Positions 7,070-9,792 of a DNA stretch of 9,792 nucleotides are shown here, piece by piece. The notes under the pieces are model-generated. The model was not told the origin of the DNA. It searched no databases and saw nothing but the letters and a program-made list of their open reading frames with translations. Both the position numbers and the translations under genes were made by a program. The DNA lies in NCBI GenBank assembly GCA_012735335.1, contig JAAYHO010000213.1:1-9792 (forward strand). Direction: 5' to 3'. Position 1 is the stretch's first letter. Every line of letters begins with the position of its first letter. Source of the DNA: Gammaproteobacteria bacterium. GTDB lineage: Bacteria; Pseudomonadota; Gammaproteobacteria; Pseudomonadales; Pseudomonadaceae.

Positions 7070-7993
7070 TCAGTCCAGTGGCAGACCGCGCTCAGCCAGA
7101 TGCTGGCGCAGTTGCTGGTACAGCGCATCCAGGGTGGGGGTATCCAGCCCGGCCTGGCGTGCGTTGCGGCAGGCATGGCCGAGGATGAAGTCGATCTCGG
7201 TACGGCGTCCCGCCGCCAGGTCCTGGCGCATGGATGAGCTGTTGCCCGCAGTGGCCTGGATCACGTCGAGGATGCGTTGCTGCAGCTGCTCAAATGACAG
7301 CGCCACGCCCTGGCTGTTCAATAGCTGATGCAGATCGGCGAGCAGGGCGGGGAAAACGGCTCCTGCATGTACGGGTACGGCACCGTTGGCACAGTCGTGC
7401 AGGGCAGTGAAAGGGTTGATCGCACAGTTGATTGCCAGTTTTACCCAGAGTACGGCGAGGATGTCCGGCTCCCATTGCCAGGCAATCTGCGCCTGGCTCA
7501 GTTGCTGCAGCCAGGCTGGCGCCTGACCGCCTTGCGGGTCACCAATCAGGGTCTGGCCGACACCGGCCCAGACCATGTGGTTGGCGGAGCGCTTCCAGGC
7601 GCCGTCGGTGACACTGGCATACAGCACGCGCAGGGCAGGGAAGCGCTGGCTGACACTCTGCTGGCTGCCCAGTCCGTTCTGCAGCAGCAGCAACTGGCTG
7701 TGTTCAGTCAGGCGGGGGGCAATATCATCCACGGCTCCGGCCACTGCCCAGGCCTTGGTGGCAACTATCAGGTGCTGGATAGGGGAGGTTGCATCGGCCA
7801 GTTCGGCGCGGACCTGCAGCGGGTGCTGGACACCCTGCTGCTCGAGAATCAGCCGATCATCCCGTGCCTGCCACTGTTCCAGCGCCTGCGGGGTGCGCAG
7901 AATCAGCCGACAGTCGATCCCCGCCTGGGCGCAGCGCGCTGCCCAGAGCAGGCCCAGACTGCCGCCGCCCAGTATATGCAGCGGGTCAGACAA
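7070..7993 (-). CDS. panE: 2-dehydropantoate 2-reductase (ketopantoate reductase), PanE/ApbA family
   Basis: PanE reduces 2-dehydropantoate to pantoate with NADPH in pantothenate and CoA synthesis. The 307-residue protein has the usual length and two-domain layout. The N-terminal Rossmann motif is ILGGGSLGLLWA (GxGxxG at 9-14), LLLLQNGLGS has Asn106 at the substrate/cofactor-contact position, WVKLAINCAINPFTAL holds the catalytic Lys185 with Asn189 and Asn193, and Glu266 in RTEIDFILG matches the essential Glu of the E. coli enzyme. The start is TTG at 7993-7991. An in-frame stop lies four codons upstream, no ATG or GTG lies between it and the Rossmann motif, and GAGGA nine bases upstream can serve as ribosome site. 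The start overlaps the end of the regulator gene by eight bases, which suggests translational coupling. Some family members reduce other 2-keto acids, so exact substrate use is inferred. Confidence 0.9.
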   Translation of the reverse strand: MSDPLHILGGGSLGLLWAARCAQAGIDCRLILRTPQALEQWQARDDRLILEQQGVQHPLQVRAELADATSPIQHLIVATKAWAVAGAVDDIAPRLTEHSQLLLLQNGLGSQQSVSQRFPALRVLYASVTDGAWKRSANHMVWAGVGQTLIGDPQGGQAPAWLQQLSQAQIAWQWEPDILAVLWVKLAINCAINPFTALHDCANGAVPVHAGAVFPALLADLHQLLNSQGVALSFEQLQQRILDVIQATAGNSSSMRQDLAAGRRTEIDFILGHACRNARQAGLDTPTLDALYQQLRQHLAERGLPLD

Positions 7994-8951
7994 GCTGGGG
8001 CATCCTCACCTGGGTGATCAGGTTGGTGGCGTAGGCTTCTTCCAGATGCTGCTCGACGTTCTGCAGCAACTGCTCGGCGTGCAGGTTGGGGGCGTGGCGG
8101 CTGACTGTGCACAGGGCCATGCCCGCACGCAGGGACAGGTAGCCTTCGCTGGTCTTGAATGCCTTCAGGTTCAGCCCGTCGTGCAGCCGCCGGAAACTGT
8201 TGGGTTTGCAGTCATCGGCATTGTCACCCACGGTGCAGATGGCAAAGGTGTCGGTGCCGATGCGGGCAATCACGTCCATCGGCCGTACCAGCTGTTGCAG
8301 TCGGCGGGAGGTGCCCTTGAGCAGCTCCTGTTGCACTGCTTCGCCGAAGCGGTGGCCGATATCCTGGTAATTCTGCAGACCCAGTACCAGCAACGAGCAG
8401 AAGCCGCCCCGGGATTCGACCCGCTGCAGGGCATCGTCGAGACGTTGCAGCAGATAGCGGCGGTTGCCCAGCGCGGTCAGGCTGTCGATCAGGTTGTGTT
8501 GTTCCAGTTGGGCGTTGTTACTGGCCAGCAGGTGGTTCTCTTCCAGCAGGCGGTTGATCAGTTGGGTGATGCGGTCGGCTGCATAGATGCGCGGCAGCAA
8601 CTGCTCGCTCATGGAGGACTTGCTGATGAAGTCGTCGACTCCACGGTCGAAGGCTTCCCCCAGCACGTTGTCGCCTTCCCGGGCGGTCAGCAGCATGACA
8701 TAGGTGTAGTGGTTGGTCTGCTCATCCCGCTGGCGAATGCGGGTGGTCAGTTGCAGGCCGTCCATTTCCGGCATCAACCAGTCGGCAACCATGACACTGG
8801 CGGCACGCTCCTCGTGCATGGCCAGTGCCGCCATGGCCGAACTGGCAAAGCGAATATCCGTATAACCGGCCTGCGACAAGGCATGACCAATGACCGCACT
8901 GCTGAACTTGGTATCGTCCACCACCAGTATGCTGAGTTGGGGGTTGGGCAT
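7986..8951 (-). CDS. Response regulator with receiver domain and degenerate GGDEF domain
   Basis: A 321-residue cytosolic regulator. The receiver domain (about 6-125) is complete: acidic pair Asp12-Asp13 (LVVDDTKF), phospho-acceptor Asp57 (VADWLMPEMDG), Thr89 (LLTAREG) and Lys111 (ISKSS). A helical linker (about 126-153) joins a GGDEF-fold domain starting DSLTALGNRRYL (156-167). Its active site is broken: the signature reads GTDTF (232-236) instead of GGDEF, the first metal-ligand Asp is Gly191 by alignment, and the guanine-contacting Asn of the FKxxND motif is replaced (IGH at 198-200). The allosteric I-site RxxD is intact as RPMD (223-226) at the canonical distance from the signature. It is therefore probably not a diguanylate cyclase and may be a c-di-GMP sensor. 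The ATG at 8951 is preceded by GGGAG seven bases upstream. It heads the operon with panE and is divergent from yajQ, as is P. aeruginosa PA4396, which I also recall as degenerate. Confidence 0.93.
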   Translation of the reverse strand: MPNPQLSILVVDDTKFSSAVIGHALSQAGYTDIRFASSAMAALAMHEERAASVMVADWLMPEMDGLQLTTRIRQRDEQTNHYTYVMLLTAREGDNVLGEAFDRGVDDFISKSSMSEQLLPRIYAADRITQLINRLLEENHLLASNNAQLEQHNLIDSLTALGNRRYLLQRLDDALQRVESRGGFCSLLVLGLQNYQDIGHRFGEAVQQELLKGTSRRLQQLVRPMDVIARIGTDTFAICTVGDNADDCKPNSFRRLHDGLNLKAFKTSEGYLSLRAGMALCTVSRHAPNLHAEQLLQNVEQHLEEAYATNLITQVRMPQLV

Positions 8952-8990
8952 ATCTGAGCTCCCTGCTGCCAGTTTTATCGTCGACCTCGC

Positions 8991-8996
8991 TATAAT
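8991..8996 (+). promoter_or_regulatory. Consensus -10 element for yajQ in the divergent spacer
   Basis: A perfect TATAAT lies 66 bases before the yajQ ATG and would start transcription near 9003. The -35 is unclear: CTGCCA (8966-8971) is the best match at four of six, but leaves a 19-bp spacer. The spacer 8952-9062 must also hold the promoter of the minus-strand regulator operon; I could not identify that one with confidence. Confidence 0.5.
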
Positions 8997-9049
8997 GCCA
9001 CGACGCCGAGCGATTGTTCTGCCATACCTGTCATAAATCTCATGTTTAT

Positions 9050-9061
9050 TTGAGGTCTCAA
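9050..9061 (+). promoter_or_regulatory. Small palindrome covering the yajQ ribosome binding site
   Basis: TTGAG-GT-CTCAA is a 5-bp inverted repeat immediately before the yajQ start. The GAGG ribosome site (9052-9055), seven bases before the ATG at 9063, lies inside it. A two-base loop is too tight for a stable RNA hairpin of all five pairs, so a protein-binding half-site or chance is as likely as translational control. Confidence 0.3.
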
Positions 9062-9062
9062 C

Positions 9063-9548
9063 ATGCCGTCCTTTGATGTGGTGTCCGAACTGGACAAACA
9101 TGAAGTTACCAACGCTGTCGATAATGCCATGAAAGAACTGGATCGCCGCTACGATCTCAAGGGCAAGGGCAGCTTCGAATTCAATGACAAGCAACTGCTG
9201 GTCAGCATCACCGCCGACGCCGAGTTTCAACTGGAACAGATGCTGGAAATCCTGCGCCTGAGTCTGACCAAGCGCAAGATCGATGTGCAGTGCCTGGAAG
9301 TGAAGGAGGCCTACGCCTCCGGCAAGCAGATGAAGCAGGATGTGCAGCTGCGCGAAGGTATCGACCAGGCGCTGGCCAAGAAGATCGTCGCCACCATCAA
9401 GGAGTCGAAGATCAAGGTGCAGGCGGCCATCCAGGGCGAGCAGGTGCGGGTGACCGGCAAGAAGCGTGACGACCTGCAGGAAACCATGGCACTGCTGCGC
9501 GCCGCCAAGTTGGATATGCCGCTGCAGTTCAACAACTTCCGCGATTGA
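9063..9548 (+). CDS. yajQ: YajQ family nucleotide-binding protein (UPF0234)
   Basis: A 161-residue cytosolic protein matching the YajQ/UPF0234 family over its whole length. It starts with the family hallmark [15 protein letters not shown] and continues with [18 protein letters not shown]. The family folds as two ferredoxin-like halves. Members bind nucleotides and nucleic acid, and a Xanthomonas homologue has been reported as a c-di-GMP-binding virulence regulator; a P. fluorescens relative was linked to phage gene regulation. The C-terminal end ([10 protein letters not shown]) is the usual one, so the gene is complete. The ATG has GAGG seven bases upstream inside a small palindrome. It is divergent from the degenerate GGDEF regulator and followed by a REP doublet before a convergent permease gene. 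Binding of c-di-GMP here is inferred from homologues only. Confidence 0.96.
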   Translation: MPSFDVVSELDKHEVTNAVDNAMKELDRRYDLKGKGSFEFNDKQLLVSITADAEFQLEQMLEILRLSLTKRKIDVQCLEVKEAYASGKQMKQDVQLREGIDQALAKKIVATIKESKIKVQAAIQGEQVRVTGKKRDDLQETMALLRAAKLDMPLQFNNFRD

Positions 9549-9560
9549 TGGGGTGAGCTG

Positions 9561-9628
9561 TTCGCCGCGAGGGCGCGGCTCCCACGGGCTCTCACCAACG
9601 CCTGTAGGAGCCGCGCCCTCGCGGCGAA
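9561..9628. repeat. REP doublet (REPIN): two inverted Pseudomonas-type REP sequences
   Basis: Two 25-base copies lie in opposite orientation. The minus-strand copy is at 9561-9585 (reading GTGGGAGCCGCGCCCT onward) and the plus-strand copy at 9604-9628 (GTAGGAGCCGCGCCCT onward); they differ at one position. The outer 22 bases of each arm are perfectly complementary and the loop between the copies is 18 bases. Each copy also has its own hairpin, GCCGCG-CCCT-CGCGGC. A GTRG head followed by a GC-rich palindrome ending in GCGAA is the layout of Pseudomonas REP elements, which are mobilised by RAYT (TnpA_REP) transposases. It sits between the convergent yajQ and permease genes and may protect or terminate their transcripts. 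No T-run follows on either strand, so it is not a standard intrinsic terminator. Confidence 0.88.
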
Positions 9629-9637
9629 AATAGCGCC

Positions 9638-9792
9638 TCAGTCGATCCCCGGCCGCTGCACCTTGTCCGGGTGCGCATATCTGATCAGCAACGCCGCCAG
9701 CACGATTGCCGGTAGCCCGGTCAGGGCGGTGACCATGAAGAAGGGCACCCAGCCCATGGCCGTGGCCATGACCCCGGTAAAGCCCGCAGCCA
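9638..9792 (-). CDS. ampG: C-terminal end of an MFS permease, probably AmpG muropeptide importer
   Basis: Only the last 51 codons and the TGA stop (9640-9638) are present; the gene continues past the right edge. The translation includes GFTGVMATAMGWVPFFMVT followed by ALTGLPAIVLAALLIRYAHP and ends DKVQRPGID. This looks like the last loop and final membrane helix of a major facilitator permease, with a short basic cytoplasmic tail. AmpG imports anhydro-muropeptides (GlcNAc-anhydroMurNAc peptides) into the cytoplasm for recycling. The gene name rests on the GWVPFF-type loop and on context, since P. aeruginosa ampG (PA4393) lies next to the yajQ region. Another MFS protein cannot be excluded from so short a piece. 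Confidence 0.6.
   Translation of the reverse strand, partial: AAGFTGVMATAMGWVPFFMVTALTGLPAIVLAALLIRYAHPDKVQRPGID

Noticed and set aside
7575..8957. A 460-codon open frame on the plus strand opposite panE and the GGDEF regulator
   Set aside because: It lies antisense to two genes with clear family motifs. Its translation is rich in Gln, Val and Gly without any domain, as expected for an opposite-strand shadow in GC-rich coding DNA.
9561..9637. REP doublet as a standard Rho-independent terminator
   Set aside because: The stem is very strong, but no run of T follows it on either strand. The four A residues after the plus-strand arm belong to the minus strand's upstream side, so it is reported as a repeat.
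1..9792. A search by eye for CRISPR arrays, tRNA genes, insertion sequences, toxin-antitoxin or other defence genes
   Set aside because: No regularly spaced direct repeats, cloverleaf-like segments, transposase motifs or defence-protein signatures were seen; every long frame is explained by a housekeeping or signalling gene.

Overview
The window is about 60% GC by eye and reads as a chromosomal segment of a Pseudomonas-type gammaproteobacterium (Pseudomonas sensu lato; the exact genus cannot be fixed from sequence alone). The evidence is the gene content (a nadC / DUF1631 / ampD / ampE / chemoreceptor block and a panE / GGDEF regulator / yajQ / ampG-like block, both familiar from Pseudomonas), the close AmpD match to the P. 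aeruginosa protein as I remember it, and a REP doublet of the GTAGGAGC...GGCGAA kind common in Pseudomonas intergenic regions. Nothing indicates a plasmid, phage, insertion sequence, CRISPR array, tRNA or rRNA. Coding density is high. The longest gene-free stretch, 150-385, is under 300 bases and holds two candidate divergent promoters.

Layout. 1-149 (minus): 5' part of nadC, running off the left edge. 386-2740 (plus): a large DUF1631 protein, divergent from nadC. 2818-3393 and 3393-4202 (plus): ampD and ampE, sharing one base. 4317-6335 (plus): a methyl-accepting chemotaxis protein with a TTG start, behind a near-perfect FliA (sigma-28) promoter whose -35 element begins at the ampE stop codon. 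6336-6468: convergent spacer with two related hairpins in inverted orientation. 8951 down to 6469 (minus): a three-gene operon of a receiver/degenerate-GGDEF regulator, a PanE-type ketopantoate reductase (TTG start, 8-bp overlap) and a PduO-type cobalamin adenosyltransferase. 9063-9548 (plus): yajQ, divergent from that operon. 9561-9628: a REP doublet (REPIN). 9638-9792 (minus): C-terminal 51 codons of an MFS permease, most likely AmpG.

How the genes work together. AmpD (anhydro-muropeptide amidase), AmpE (its membrane partner) and the probable AmpG (anhydro-muropeptide importer) all belong to peptidoglycan recycling, the pathway that sets AmpR-controlled beta-lactamase expression in related species. 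The chemoreceptor appears to be wired to the flagellar sigma factor. The regulator and YajQ form a divergent pair with a possible cyclic-di-GMP theme: the regulator has lost the diguanylate cyclase active-site residues but keeps the RxxD I-site, and YajQ homologues have been reported to bind c-di-GMP. NadC, PanE and the adenosyltransferase are cofactor enzymes (NAD, pantothenate/CoA, B12). I see no clearly new multi-gene system. The points most worth a second look are the degenerate GGDEF regulator beside yajQ, the sigma-28 promoter, the two inverted-repeat elements, and the apparent joining of two locus blocks that are far apart in P. aeruginosa.
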